DNA of 64,000 nt from Gnetum montanum (lineage: Eukaryota; Streptophyta; Gnetopsida; Gnetales; Gnetaceae): positions 165,632-229,631 of the forward strand of contig MNCI01006542.1 of NCBI GenBank assembly GCA_015680685.1. Direction: 5' to 3'. A program made the position numbers and the translations under genes. The notes beneath the pieces were generated by a model. It was not told the origin of the DNA. It did no database searches and saw only the letters and a list, made by a program, of their open reading frames with translations. Shown piece after piece: positions 45,428-56,645 of the stretch (its first letter is position 1; every line of letters begins with the position of its first letter).

Positions 45428-45980
45428 ATTATTATTTCCTACATAAAGCGAGAGGCATTGCAAAAGGGAAGGGGAAGAAAGAGAGAGTATGTGTGTGTGT
45501 CTGTGTGTCTGTGTGTGAGTGAGTGTGTGTGTGTGTGTGAGGGGAAAGGGGGGTGCTAATGAGTTAGAGTAGTACATATGTAGAAAAGAGTAGATAGACA
45601 CCAAGGTTTTAAGGTGGTTTAGCTACTATATTTTCTAATCTACATCCACCATAAAAGTCTCCCTAGATTTTAAGGAGGTAAAGTAATTCTATTAATTAAA
45701 AGAAATTTACAAGGCTTCATTTGCAACCCTAGACTAAGCACAACCACCAAGCTCAAAGTCATAGAAATCTTCCTTCATGGTATAGAGAAAGATGTAAATA
45801 CACTACCTTGTCTAAACATAGATACTCAAGAGTTATCAAGCTTCATGAGAAAAGAAAAATAGCTTTTATAGAAAGGAAATAAAGAGAGAAGAAGAGGAGA
45901 AGCACAAAAGAAAAAATTCTAGCTTAAGCACAACAATAAACCTAGAATTACACAAGCTAAGCCAAATAGGTTCAATTTAT
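45428..45980 (-). repeat. 5' LTR of copia E, with a GT microsatellite
   Basis: In sense orientation: a TATAAAAG-type box (CTATAAAAGC, about 45872-45863); the transcribed R/U5-like phrases GGTGGATGTAGATTAG and CACCTTAAAACCTTGGTGTC common in SIRE-like LTRs; then a CA/GT tract (45490-45541) and the primer site. The upstream end is set approximately where repeat R begins. No second copy was found at the 3' side. Confidence 0.7.
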
Positions 45981-46465
45981 AACCTTCATTCTATTTAGCA
46001 ATTTTCAGAGTTATTCTTTAACCCATTACTAATATGCTGGAAAAGCATGAGAAGTAGTAAGTTGTAACCATTACCAATTTTTTCAAAAGAGTAGTTGAAG
46101 AAGTTGTATCCATTACACCTTAGCTTCCATTACTACATTTGGTATGAGCTTCATGTGAGCATTAAAAGGTTAGTAGAGGAGGAAATAATCTTTCATTTCA
46201 ATTTGGTGCTAACCATTGTTGCCCATAGAAATAGCAATCTCTACTTATATTGGAGATAACAACTCCTTAAGCTCCAACAAATAATCTCTATTCTCATTAA
46301 TGGGTTTAACTTAATTTCATAACAATACAAACTCTAGCTTTTTGTATAATAGTCATTTTCAATATAAGCTTATAACATCCACTTTTTTTGTAGATGTTGC
46401 ATTGCATTTTTCTGATGTAACTCTTATAGAATCAAAACCTGCTTCAGTTCTTCTTGATGATTTTC
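45981..46465 (+). repeat. Dispersed direct repeat R, copy 2
   Basis: Aligns with 17745-18240 (see there), more decayed and lacking the left-hand candidate coding region. It adjoins the 5' LTR of copia E on one side and the terpene synthase pseudogene on the other. Confidence 0.7.
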
Positions 46466-46559
46466 CTATAAAATATTGAAATCCATTTTTACAAGTTGTA
46501 ATATCTTGTTCATGCATTGTTCTCTATGTTAAATACACCACTTTAGATTTAATTTCATC

Positions 46560-47670
46560 ATTGCTAAATGCTTCAATGAGAAACGAATGAGATGTAATAT
46601 AAGGTAATGTAGGGAAGCAAAGAGACTTGTACATATTCCAAGCTTGGTTAGCATTGTAAAAGTCTATAGAATTCCATGCTTCCCATCTTGAAGGTTTAAT
46701 ATGCTAGGGATATTTCAAGCTATATCTCACTTGCACTCATTAATTTCTAGTTAAGGTAATTACCAAAAATGAATTTAAAAGATATTTTACCAAGCAATCA
46801 AACATTGTGTTGTTGGGTAAACTCATTTTCCAAGAGATCAGGGTAGGTTTGCATGTAGCTAAATGCCTTTAAGAGCCACACCTTCAAGAATTTTACAACA
46901 AAATTTTTAGCTTTGCACAACACAAATTCTCTAGGAAATTAAATATATGAAGCCCTTAGAAGATTTAGGTGTAGTTTTATTTTTTCAAGTCCATCTCTAT
47001 TACTATCCAAGAATTCTCCATTACATATCTCAAATCTCAGAAAGCAATCTAGTCAAAGTAGCTCTTTATTCGATAGAGCATAATTTGAAATAAGTATTAT
47101 AAAAATCATAAAAATAGTTTACCAATCAAAAAGCAGTGCATAGCACAATACAAGGAAGTAGGCTAAGGTCATGACAATTTTCATGTTTATGAAAGGGGAA
47201 ATTATGAATACCTTTAGAAGTACTATGATATCTATTCAATTGGAGCAATATAGTTCCCAATGCATTAGTGATGAGATCTAGCTTTTCTGATGTGCTTCCT
47301 TTGCCAAGGTATCCCCTCATTTGTTTCCAACAAATTTACATGACAATACTCATAGTAGTAAATGCATTTTATAGGTATATATTAAATTCATAATTCATCA
47401 TGCACTGCACTTTAGTAATAAACTAATAATACAACAAAAATCCACCAAATGAGTAAGCAAGAAATCCTTGAAATAAAGTCAAGAGCATCTATGATTTCTT
47501 CCATGAAATATTTGTCGATGCCCAAACTAATAAGTGAATCAACAATGGTGAGGCATGTTAGCACATCCTGGTTGCTAGGGCACTCTTTGGATGTAGTTCC
47601 CAAATGCTACTTAACTACTTTTACTAAATCTTGAGCTTCTTTATGATAAATTGCCCACTACAAGAAGGAA
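46560..47670 (-). pseudogene. Terpene synthase pseudogene (helical beta domain, several exons)
   Basis: Minus-strand blocks follow terpene synthase order. Block 1 (47670-47460): QDLVKVVK, then LTIVDSLISLGIDKYFMEEI and ALDFISR. Block 2 (47335-47165): CWKQMRGYLGKG and LDLITNALGTILLQLNRY, equivalent to the DLxTTALxFRLLRxHGY helix. Block 3 (47045-46870): NGEFLDSNRDGLEKI, LNLLRASYI, stop, FPREFVLCKAKNFVVKFL. Block 4 (46750-46630): VRYSLKYP, stop (Trp expected), HIKPSRWEAWNSIDFY. Splice-like breaks separate the blocks. The catalytic alpha domain with DDxxD should lie below 46560 but repeat R and copia E are there. Terpene synthases cyclise prenyl diphosphates into resin terpenes. The subfamily cannot be fixed. 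Confidence 0.75.
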
Positions 47671-47778
47671 ATTGTTAATTTTTTGCGCTTAAAGATTTAA
47701 TTCTTAATAGCCAAATTTAAAGGAAAATTGAAAAGAGGAAGTCACAAGTTTCATGAGAAAATAATCATCCCACACATT

Positions 47779-48284
47779 TGTTAACAAATGACACATTATG
47801 AAAAAATAATTATTGGCAAATATTGCTAGAAAAAAAATAACATAACAGGAGGTAAATAATATTTGTAAAATGGAGTGTGAGAGAAACCAGAGAGATAAAT
47901 AGGAAAGCAACTTAGCAACTTTTACAACATTTTCAAAACTACTTAACAATGTTTACACCATCTTCAAAACTATAAAGATACATATAAATGTTTACAAAGA
48001 TCACAAGTTAGTTGCTTTCACACAGCAAACCTTACACAAGAAACCATGCACTTTCAACTCACTCACCATAACCAACCCAAGATGGATTTAAATAACTAGA
48101 TCTAGGGTTACAATAATGGAAACAACTAATAATTAACTTAGACATGTCTTCACTTTTTTCTTTTACAACAAGTTTTAGATATCTTAACACTTCTTTAAAA
48201 AATTCTAAAACTAGCCAATGTTAGAAGAGAAAAAGTGAAGTTTAACATAAGTTAATTATAGATTTTTTCTTCACATCTCTAACA
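47779..48284 (-). repeat. 3' LTR of the mini element (506 bp)
   Basis: Ends TGTT...AACA; sense start directly follows the purine tract at 48285-48296. Confidence 0.88.
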
Positions 48285-48751
48285 ATCTCCCACTTGAAGA
48301 ACTATTACTCAGACTGACAAAAATTCATATACTCCATGCCTTCCATAACATAACATGTATAAAAATCATAGGTGTGTACACAACTTTCTAAGAAGCATCT
48401 TTGCATAAAACATTCTAATGGACTCAAGCATCCTCAAGCCAAAACCATATGAGATAGCATTACAATAGCATTGACAAATACTATTCTAAAAATCCATAAC
48501 ACATGCTAACATAAAACTTGAACAAAATAAAAGAGATGTGTAGCTCACACTCTCACATAATAAGATGTATCCTTAATAGCAACAAATCCAAGAGACAACA
48601 TCATCATGTCTCAAAACAAAGCAATCCATTTTCATATGTTCAATCTCCTAACAGTGACAACATTCAAGTCCCTTTTCTTTTTCATCATTTGTGCTCTACC
48701 AATAACAAGCATTGCACAACTTAACCTTGCTTAATCTTGCTTCGATACCAG

Positions 48752-48990
48752 TCATTAACAAATGATACATTACGCAAAAATTGTTATTGGCAAATATTAC
48801 CAGCATAAAAATAACATAACAAGAAGGAAATATAACTTGCAGAATGGAGTGAGAGAGAAATAAAAGAGATAAATAGGAAAGAAACTTCACAACTTTTATA
48901 ACATCTTTAAAACTATAGAGATACCTAGAGATGTTTACAAAGTTCACAAGTCAATTACTTCCACACATTAACCCTTAGACAAGAGACCAC
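48752..48990 (-). repeat. Extra partial LTR of the mini element
   Basis: Matches the sense 3' half of the LTR (compare 47779-48030) and lies between the full 5' LTR and the primer site; it stops at CAAGAGACCA, where the full LTRs continue. Confidence 0.85.
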
Positions 48991-48991
48991 T

Positions 48992-49456
48992 TGTTAACAA
49001 ATAATGCATTATCCAGAAATCATTATTGGCAAATATTACTAGCACAAAAATAACATAACAATAGGAAAATAAAACTTGTAGAATGGAGTGAGAGAGAAAC
49101 AAGGGAGATAAATAGGAAAGCAAGTTAGCAACTTTTACAACATCTTTAAAACTATAGAGATGTTAACAAAGATCACAAGTCAGTTGCTTTCACATGGCAA
49201 CCCTTACACAAGATACCATGCACTCTCAACTCACTCACCATAACCAACCCAAGATGGATTTAAATAACTATATATAGCATTACAATAATGGAAACAACCA
49301 ATAATTAACTTAAATATGTCTTTACTTTTTTCTTTTACAACAAATTTTAGATATCTTAACTCTTCTTTAGAAAATTCTAAAACTAACCAATGGTAGAAGA
49401 TAAAAAGTGAAGTTTAACATAAGTTAATTACATATTTTGTCTTCACATCTCTAACA
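48992..49456 (-). repeat. Full 5' LTR of the mini element (465 bp)
   Basis: TGTTAACAAATAATG to CATCTCTAACA; about 40 bp shorter than the 3' LTR through internal deletions. Confidence 0.85.
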
Positions 49457-49461
49457 ACATT

Positions 49462-50880
49462 TGGATGAATTTCACGATGTCGTCTCTGCTCCATGAATAT
49501 AACATTATCCCTCTTAGGAGTAGTTACATGGCATATTATTCTTAAGCATTGTTGAATATTGGAGGTAACAAAGGAAGTTAAAAATCTAATCTTGGATTAC
49601 TTTGCGAAGGAATACTTATATTGAAAATGAAAATATGGGATGCTTTTTCGATTGGTAGATTTAGACAAGAGAGAACAAAGACCCTAGTTATGATGAAAAT
49701 TCATAGTGGATGACGATGATTCCATGATTAAAAAGAAGGTTGGATCGGTGTTAACTCTTAAGTCTCACTAATGAAATAAAGCCTGATTTATGGGTAATTA
49801 ATATTAAGGTAATGTTATCTTTCGGAATTTTCAGTCATGTGGTTGATTCGAGGGTATACCTAATATCATCATGATTAAGCATTAGAAAAACAACATATAA
49901 AATTATTTAAAAGGTATGGCCTATGCAATTGGGCAACCCATCTTTAGATTTGCAACTAATCAATGAGCATAGTCAAGTGAACCAAGAAAAGTGTTTACCA
50001 TCATAAAAAAGAATTGGATTTTATGAATTGGTTTTAAACAATTTTTATGTAGATGTTGTCCATGCCAACAAATGATAATGTTTCGTGAACCACCATCTAC
50101 ATGGTGCCTGAAAACTAGTACCTATCCTTTTCCTTGACAACAAAAATGAAAGATAAAACCCTTTCATAAAATATTATTGATAAAATGCTTAAAATTGTTT
50201 TTAAACTAGGATAATGGTTAAACTAAAAAATGGTTAAGGTGAAAAATAAAGCTCTTTGCTAGAAAATTTTAATGTAAAATTTTTAATTAAGAAAAATACA
50301 TTAACAACAAATTTTCCAAGTTAAAAATATGGATATGCAATACCTAAAGATAAAATCAATGAAAAATTTTTTGATTAAAAATGGATTTTAATAGTTGAGA
50401 AGATAAAATCTATAAAATAATAAAAATTATGGATCTTGAGTGCTATACCTTTTTGTTGAAAAAATTTGTTAGCCTTAAAAACATCCTTCTTTGTGTTAAA
50501 CTAGATTTGAACTTTAAATGTTTTACCTATTAGGTCTTATTAGTAGGCCAACATGTTTTGGACAAGAATTTAGTGAAAATAATCATATATGCTCTTTTTT
50601 TTTTACCTGATGCTTTGGACAAGAATTAATCACACAATATGGGCAATGGTGATTTGGGCAACAATTTAGGGTACTTGATGCTTTGCAAGAATTGCAAAAG
50701 AGTATTCTTTAGTATTGATGTATTTTTTTTCAATGTTAAGGTTTGGTTGGTGATGGTGGAACCCTGAAATAATAATATTATTATTTGTTGGTAGTGGTGG
50801 AACCTAAGATAATAATAATATAGGTACCTTCTAAGATATAGAATTTGATTAGAACTTTGTAACTTAGCATTACCTATTAA
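49462..50880. other. AT-rich stretch with no recognisable gene
   Basis: No motif found. Contains a short AAT/ATT run (about 50771-50822) within a partial local repeat of GGTGGAACC. Confidence 0.45.
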
Positions 50881-50899
50881 AATCTAACTAATGACCTGG

Positions 50900-51775
50900 A
50901 CCCTTCAAATCAGGGTCTTACCACTAGGCTAACACCTCATTGTTTGAAGTTGAAGGCTTAGGTAACTAGAGCCCTCTAATATTATCCTAGCATAAGGCTA
51001 CTTCAACCTAATATAAGGGCATCTTATCACAAAGGATACTTTTACTTAATTGAAAAATATGTTACTTCAAAGAATAATTTAACCCACTAAAATATTTTTT
51101 TACCATAATTCAACTCCAACCCAAATATGCAAGTTTTCCACCACCAAACTATTCCATCGCAAATCTAAAATGGCTAGAATTTCAAAATTTTCTAACTTAG
51201 ATTTACCACTAAGTTAGCACCTCCTTGTTTAAAGTTGAAGGCTTAGGTAACTAGAGGCCTCCCAGATTATCCTACCATAAGGCTACTTCAATCTTATATA
51301 AGGATGTCTTATCATAAAGGCTACTTCTACTTAATTAACAAGTACATTACCACAAAGAATACTTCAATATAATAAAATATTTTTTTATCATAATGCAACT
51401 TCAAGGAAAATGTATAAGTTTTCCACTACCAAACTATTCCATTGCAAATATAGAGAGGTTAAAATTTTAGAATTTTCTAACTTGGATTTGCCACTAGGCT
51501 AGTATCTTGTTGTTTAAAGTTAAAGGATTTCATAAAGCCCTCAAATATTATCCAACTATAAGGCTACTTGAACCTCATATAAGGTTGTCTTATCATAAAG
51601 GCTACTTCTACTTAATTGACAAATACCTCACCATAAAGAATACTTCAACTGACTAAATAAAGTTTTTTACCATAAGGTAATTTCAACCCAAATGTACAAG
51701 TTTTCCACCACTAAACTATTCCATCGTAAATCTAGAGAGCCTAGAATTTTAGAATTTTGTAACTTAGATATACAT
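50900..51775 (+). repeat. Tandem repeat, ~280-bp unit, three copies
   Basis: CCACTAGGCTAACACCT, CCACTAAGTTAGCACCT and CCACTAGGCTAGTATCT start at 50931, 51206 and 51491, spacings 275 and 285 bp. Each unit has, in order, AAGGCTACTT, TCTTATCAYAAAGG, TTTACCATAA, CAAGTTTTCCACCACCAAAC, TATTCCATCG and TAGAATTTYAGAATTTT. The third ends near 51775. The units are AT-rich and non-coding, and identity looks like 75-85% by eye. Confidence 0.85.
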
Positions 51776-52800
51776 TTTACAAATTTAAAGTGAGTTTTTA
51801 CTTGCATACATGCCAAATTTATATGTTTTCATTGAAATTTAAATTGTATAATATATTTTTTAAGGATGTACCCATCAAATTTATAGCTTGAAAATCTTTA
51901 AATAATATTCTTTATGAGCATAATTTCTCCATAAAAATTTACTCTAACCAACAAAACAACAATCTAGAGCCTTATTTTGCTAGGCAAGTAACACATGATT
52001 CATAATCTGGGTCAAAAATTTATATATTTTGAAAGGGTCAAAGGGGTAAAATTCAAACTTCAATGAGTTCTTTTTACTATTCTATGAGTTTGCCAAGTAA
52101 CTCCCCAAGTCCAAGCTTATTTTGATGAAAATGAGTTACTCGTAGAGTTCGAGTCTTATAATGCTAGTCCCAAGACTGTCCTACCAATGTACAACTCCAT
52201 TGAAAATTCTCTGCAAAGATAAAGTTGACATTGAATATAACGCTAAACATTTTTTCACTAATTATGTTGATTTAATGAAAACATGTCACATACATTTCAT
52301 GTGGTGGACAAAGACATGATTTTGTTTTAACACTATGACACACATGCCCTATGCTTCAATGTGATGTTTAAACATTTCAACCTTTAGTCAAGATGCATGT
52401 AGCAAAATTTACAAAGCTGGAAAGAAAAAATTAGAAATGGAAAGAAAAAATACTAAAACAAAACCATAGCCAATTGGGAAAAATTATGCAGAAAACATTG
52501 GCTAGATAGCACAATAATTGAATTGCACAAAGAATCAAAGATGCAAAAATAAATTGAAATTGACCTCTAGCCATTGATGCCTTTACATGAACTTGTTGCA
52601 ATGATTGTTCTAATTCTTCTATCACACTAATGCTCAACAACAATGGTGTATGCAGGCTCTGAGCATTTGTGATAGGAACCAAAACTATAACACTACCATG
52701 ATTTCTTCTAGTGCCTTTGTTCTCCCATCAAAAACATTTTATAGGCTAGAAAAATGTTAATTGCCAAAATTTCAGTTTAAATGGCTAATATGAGACCACT
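51776..52800. other. Non-coding stretch, probably LTR sequence of copia F
   Basis: It lies directly downstream (minus sense) of the polypurine-like tract of F and its 45-bp repeats. No second LTR is present to fix its borders. The 83-codon minus frame at 52431-52682 has no recognisable motif. Confidence 0.35.
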
Positions 52801-52812
52801 CTTTTGGTAACT

Positions 52813-52985
52813 GTTACAAACCATTGATTTTTTTGTAATGGTCACATTTATGGAACCATTACAAACCATTGGTTTTCCCATAATGGTCACTTTTATGGAA
52901 ACATTACAAACCATTGGTTTTCTCGTAATGGTCACATTTATGAAATTTTTACAAACCATTGGTTTTTCCATAAATGGTTACGTTC
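52813..52985. repeat. 45-bp minisatellite, about four units
   Basis: Units of the type ACAAACCATTGGTTTTCC then CATAATGGTCACTTTTATGG are spaced 45 bp apart. As 45 is a multiple of three, a 64-codon minus frame (KPMVCN repeats) runs through it, but it is non-coding in context, at the presumed start of the 3' LTR of F. Confidence 0.85.
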
Positions 52986-53282
52986 TCCCATATGGTCTCC
53001 ATATTTAAAATAATATCCTTCAAACCCAAATTTCAAAGGATGAATACATGAATAATGGTGATAGTTCCTCTGAATATGAGTATTATATTCTATGTATTAA
53101 AATGTATTATCTCTTAAATTTAATTTCTTATATGGTAAGTAAACTTTATGAATAAATCTAATGTTTCTTCTAGGTTCTGCCATATGTGAATTTTCTCTAA
53201 TAAATATATGTGCAAACTAAATATGAGAAAACATCACAATTGAATAAGATTTTCATTAAAATAATAGAATTGTATGTATGAA

Positions 53283-54760
53283 TTACATTATGAAATTAAG
53301 TTCCATCTGAACTACATGATTCTTAAATGAATTGGGTGGCATTTCTTTTGTCAAAGAATCAACTATCATCGATTTAGTGCTTATATGCTCAATGATCACT
53401 TTCTTTTCATTAACATGTTCCCTTATGGCTAAGTACTTTATATCAATGTATTTACTTCGACTGCTACTCTTATTATTGTTAACCATAAATATAGTAATTG
53501 AATTGACACAAAACATTCTTAATGATCTAGATATAGAATCTATAATTCTAAGGCCTGACATGAAACTGTTCAAGCATAAACCATGTGAAGTAGCCTAAAA
53601 ATAAGAAACAAACTCTACCTCCATTGTGGAAGTAGCAACCAAGGTTTGCTTTTCACTCTTCCAAGATATAACTCCCCTAGCTAGCATAGAAACATAAATA
53701 GATGTTGATTTCCTTGAATCAACATAGTTAGCAAAGTCTAAATCAAAGTATCCAATCACCTCTAGATTATCAGCTCACCTATACATAAGCATGTAATCTT
53801 TTGTACCTTGAAGGTACCTCATCATCTTCTTTGTAGCCCTCTAGTGGTCAATGCCTAGATTACTCTAATATCTACCAAACATTCCCACAACAAATACAAT
53901 GTCAAGTCTTGTGCAAACCTGAGCATACATTAGGCTTCCAATAGTTAAATCATATGGAATGTTGCTCATTTGTCTTTTCTCTAAACCATTCTTGAGGCAC
54001 TGGTTCAAATTGAACTTATCACCCTTCACAATGGATGCTATCCTTAGTGAACAATCTTTTATTTGAAACCTCTCTAAAACTTTATTTATATAGGGTTCCT
54101 GCGATAGTCCAAGAATACATCTAGATCTGTACCTATGGATCTTAATGTCAATGACATAAGATGCCTCACCCATATGCTTCATGTCAAAGTTCTTAGAGAG
54201 AAATTTCTTCATCTTGTATAGAGATCCATTATCATTGGTTGCAAGAAGGATATCATCTACATATAGGACAAGGAAATAAACTTTACTTCCACCAACCTTC
54301 TGGTATATACATTGATCCATTATCTTCTCTTCAAAACCAAATGAAGTAATGACATTATGGAATCTAAAATACCATTGATGTAAGGCCTATTTCAATCCAT
54401 ATATGGATTTCTTGAGCTTGCATACTAATTTCTCATCACCACAAGAGGAAAATTCTTCAAGTTGCTTCATATAAACTTCTTCCTCTAGATCATCATTAAG
54501 GAATGTCATTTTCACATCCATATGATGTTATTCAAAATCAAAATGGGCAACCAATGCCATAATCACATGAAGGGAGTCCTTCCTAGATATAGAAGAAAAG
54601 GTCTCTATGTAATCTATTCCCTCTCTTTGAGTGAACCCTTTATCAATAAGTCTTTCCTTATGTCTATTAATGTTGCCTAATGAGTCCTTCTTTGTCTTAA
54701 GGACCCATTTGCATCCAATTGTTTTTACACCATTAGGCAACTTGACAAGATACTAGACTC
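53283..54760 (-). pseudogene. Copia F reverse transcriptase and RNase H
   Basis: TIGCKWVLKTKKDS and DYIETFSSISRKDS open the RT (54740-54528). DQCIYQKVGG and the catalytic LYVDDILLATND (about 54260) follow, then the GSLMYAQVCTRLDI block (about 53930), a decayed stretch with CVS-type RNase H residues, and the end SKYIDIKYLAIREHV with DSLTKEMP (53573-53283). Two long open pieces survive (151 and 96 codons), but stops separate them. Confidence 0.85.
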
Positions 54761-54989
54761 CATTAGATGATGTGGAGTTCATCTCATCTCTCATGGCATC
54801 ATACCACAAGTCAGATTTCTTACAACTCATGGCCTGTGAAAACATTTTAAAATCATTTTTGGCTCCTATGTTATGGTTAGAGTCCTATAGATACACTATA
54901 TAGTCACTAGGAATAACTAATTTCCTTACTCTAGGTAGATGTTCTTAATGTTGGTTCATTATTCTCCTAAGAAGCATGATGTTCAACAA

Positions 54990-56645
54990 GCTGTTCAACA
55001 AGTTTTGGTATCTATTATTTAGCTAAATCTACTGCTTCTTGATTAGTAGTCTATGGGACTTCAATGAATGGTTGTTTTTCATCATGCATTTGTGTGCTAG
55101 GTGTGTTGTGTACAATAATTAGTCTTTTACTTGAAGTAAGTGTTGGGCACCTACATGATCTTTTTCTAGAATAGTATTCCAAGATTGATTGCTCCCACTA
55201 ATCAAGTCATTCTTAAGTAATTTAGCATTCCTTGAGTTCACAATCTTAGTAGTATGTGATGGACAATAAAATTTGTATCCCTTAGATCATTTGGCATATC
55301 CAATGAAATACCCAGTTGTGATCCTTGGGTCCAACTTCTTTTCTTACGGATTATAGACTCTTACTTTATATGGGCATTTTCAAATGTCTATATGTCACGA
55401 ATTCAATTTCCAACCTTTCCATAATTCAAATGATATCTTTGAGACAAGCTTGGTTGGAACTTGGTTTAATATATACATAATTATCTTGAGAGATTTAGTT
55501 GACAAGAATGTAGGAAGCTTGGAGGTACTAATCATACTCTACACCATGTCCAATAATGTTCGATTTCTTCTATCTACCACACGATCCTAGTTTGGAGAAC
55601 CAAGCATAGTGTACTAGGCAACAATCCCATGCTCTTGAAGAAACTTAGCAAATGGACCAAGTGCTTGTCCATCATTAGTATATCTACCATAGTATTTACC
55701 ACCTCTATCATACCTCACTATCTTTATTTACTTACCACATTGTTTCTCTACTTCAGCCTTAACCACCTTAAAAACATCTAAAGCTTCATCCTTATTATGA
55801 AGCAAGTAGAGATACATATATTGTGAGTAGTTATCAATAAAAGTAATGAAATACCTTTGACCATATGAGCCCATATCTGGACTACAAATATCTAAATGTA
55901 TGATCTATAATATGTCTAAACCCCTCTTGGCACCTTTCTTTGACATATTGATCTACTTTCCCTTTATGCATTCCACACAAGTGTCAAAGCTAGTAAAATA
56001 TAGGGTACTACTTACTCCATCATTTACTAATCTCTTTATTCTCTCAATAGAGATATGTCCTCATCTACGATTCCATAACATAGAGGATTTTTCATTCATA
56101 ACACATCTCTTAACATTAGCACTATCATGAACATGCATAGAAGCATAAGAAGTTTTATTTTGTAAAATAACTTTAAAAAGACCATTCATTAATGTACCAT
56201 TTCCAATAAGTTTAGATCTATAATATAAATTGAATGTTGTGTTTGAAAAATTAAAGGAAAATCCTAATGATATAAGCATTGAAATAGAAATTAAAACGAC
56301 TACTTAAAACTAATTTGCATGTTCCCACTACCTCCATATGTGAGCACATCGTGTTGCCTGACTAGATGTACAACTCACTTCCCACTAGCCTCATTAGGTT
56401 TTGCACCCCTTGCAAGGAATTAGTAACATGAATTGTAGAACCAGAGTCAATCCACCATGTGTTATGTCCAACATCAACCATGTTAGATTCAAAACAAACA
56501 AGTGAGAGTTAAGTGCCTTTCTTTTCAATCCATTTTTGATATTTAAGACAATCTTTCTTTTTATGTCCTTTCTTCTTGTAGAAAAAGCATTTCTATTCCT
56601 TCTTAGTATTAGCTTGTGCTGGAAATTTTCCCTTCATAGTGGCCC
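54990..56645 (-). pseudogene. Copia F gag knuckle, protease and integrase
   Basis: CFFYKKKGHKKKDC (about 56590) is a CCHC knuckle with the second Cys changed to Tyr. TWWIDSGSTIHVTN (about 56450) is the copia protease active site, intact. The integrase shows HLDICSPDM, FIDNYSQYMYLYL (about 55830), RYDRGGKYYG (about 55700) and NRTLLDMV (about 55560), followed by the GYFIGYAK segment (about 55290). Many stops. Confidence 0.8.

Larger units (their letters stand above)
20020..45990 (-). mobile_element. SIRE-like copia element E, split by nested gypsy insertions
   Basis: Minus-strand order is 5' LTR (45980-45428), initiator-Met primer site (45427-45416), gag (45400-43977), interruption by element D (43976-24884), rest of gag and protease (24883-24330), integrase (about 23930-23075), RT (22990-21750), RNase H (21706-21326), then 1.3 kb of non-coding sequence. 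The gag frame leaves off at 43977 and resumes at 24883. D is flanked by GTAGT and ATAGC, compatible with a 5-bp duplication carrying two transitions. The 3' LTR was not identified, so the low end is approximate. The Pol order (integrase before RT) and the primer site define copia; a long 3' region after RNase H fits SIRE/Maximus. Confidence 0.85.
47779..49456 (-). mobile_element. Mini LTR retroelement (1678 bp, non-coding) with three LTR copies
   Basis: Flanked by a perfect 5-bp duplication ACATT (47774-47778 and 49457-49461). Sense order: complete 5' LTR (49456-48992), an extra partial LTR (48990-48752), primer site TGGTATCGAAGC (48750-48739), ~440 bp of non-coding interior, polypurine tract CAAGTGGGAGAT (48296-48285), 3' LTR (48284-47779). 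LTRs start TGTTAGAGATGTGAAG and end TTTGTTAACA, of copia type. No gag or pol. It resembles TRIM/SMART-type non-autonomous elements but with longer LTRs. It lies 5' of the terpene synthase pseudogene, perhaps in a former intron. Confidence 0.88.
52990..56645 (-). mobile_element. 5'-truncated copia element F
   Basis: Minus order: zinc knuckle (about 56590), protease, pre-integrase, integrase, RT, RNase H (ending 53283), polypurine-like tract TATGGGAGAA (about 53000) and the start of a presumed 3' LTR. The gag N-terminus, primer site and 5' LTR are absent; the element stops at about 56645, where gypsy G begins. Different lineage from E (Gag knuckle and RNase H end KEMPPNSFKNHV are Tnt1/Retrofit-like). 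Confidence 0.8.

Noticed and set aside
45398-45604. 68-codon frame rich in Thr-His repeats
   Set aside because: It is a translation of the GT microsatellite in the LTR of copia E.
17745-46465. Repeat R as the LTR pair of copia E
   Set aside because: R has no TG/CA ends beside a primer site or polypurine tract, and E's real 5' LTR lies between R copy 2 and the primer site.
52431-52682. 83-codon hydrophobic minus frame as an envelope-like protein
   Set aside because: Short, no signal or motif I can defend, and it lies in presumed LTR sequence.
52777-52971. 64-codon repetitive frame as a small repeat protein
   Set aside because: It is the forced reading of a 45-bp minisatellite; the DNA repeat itself explains the pattern.
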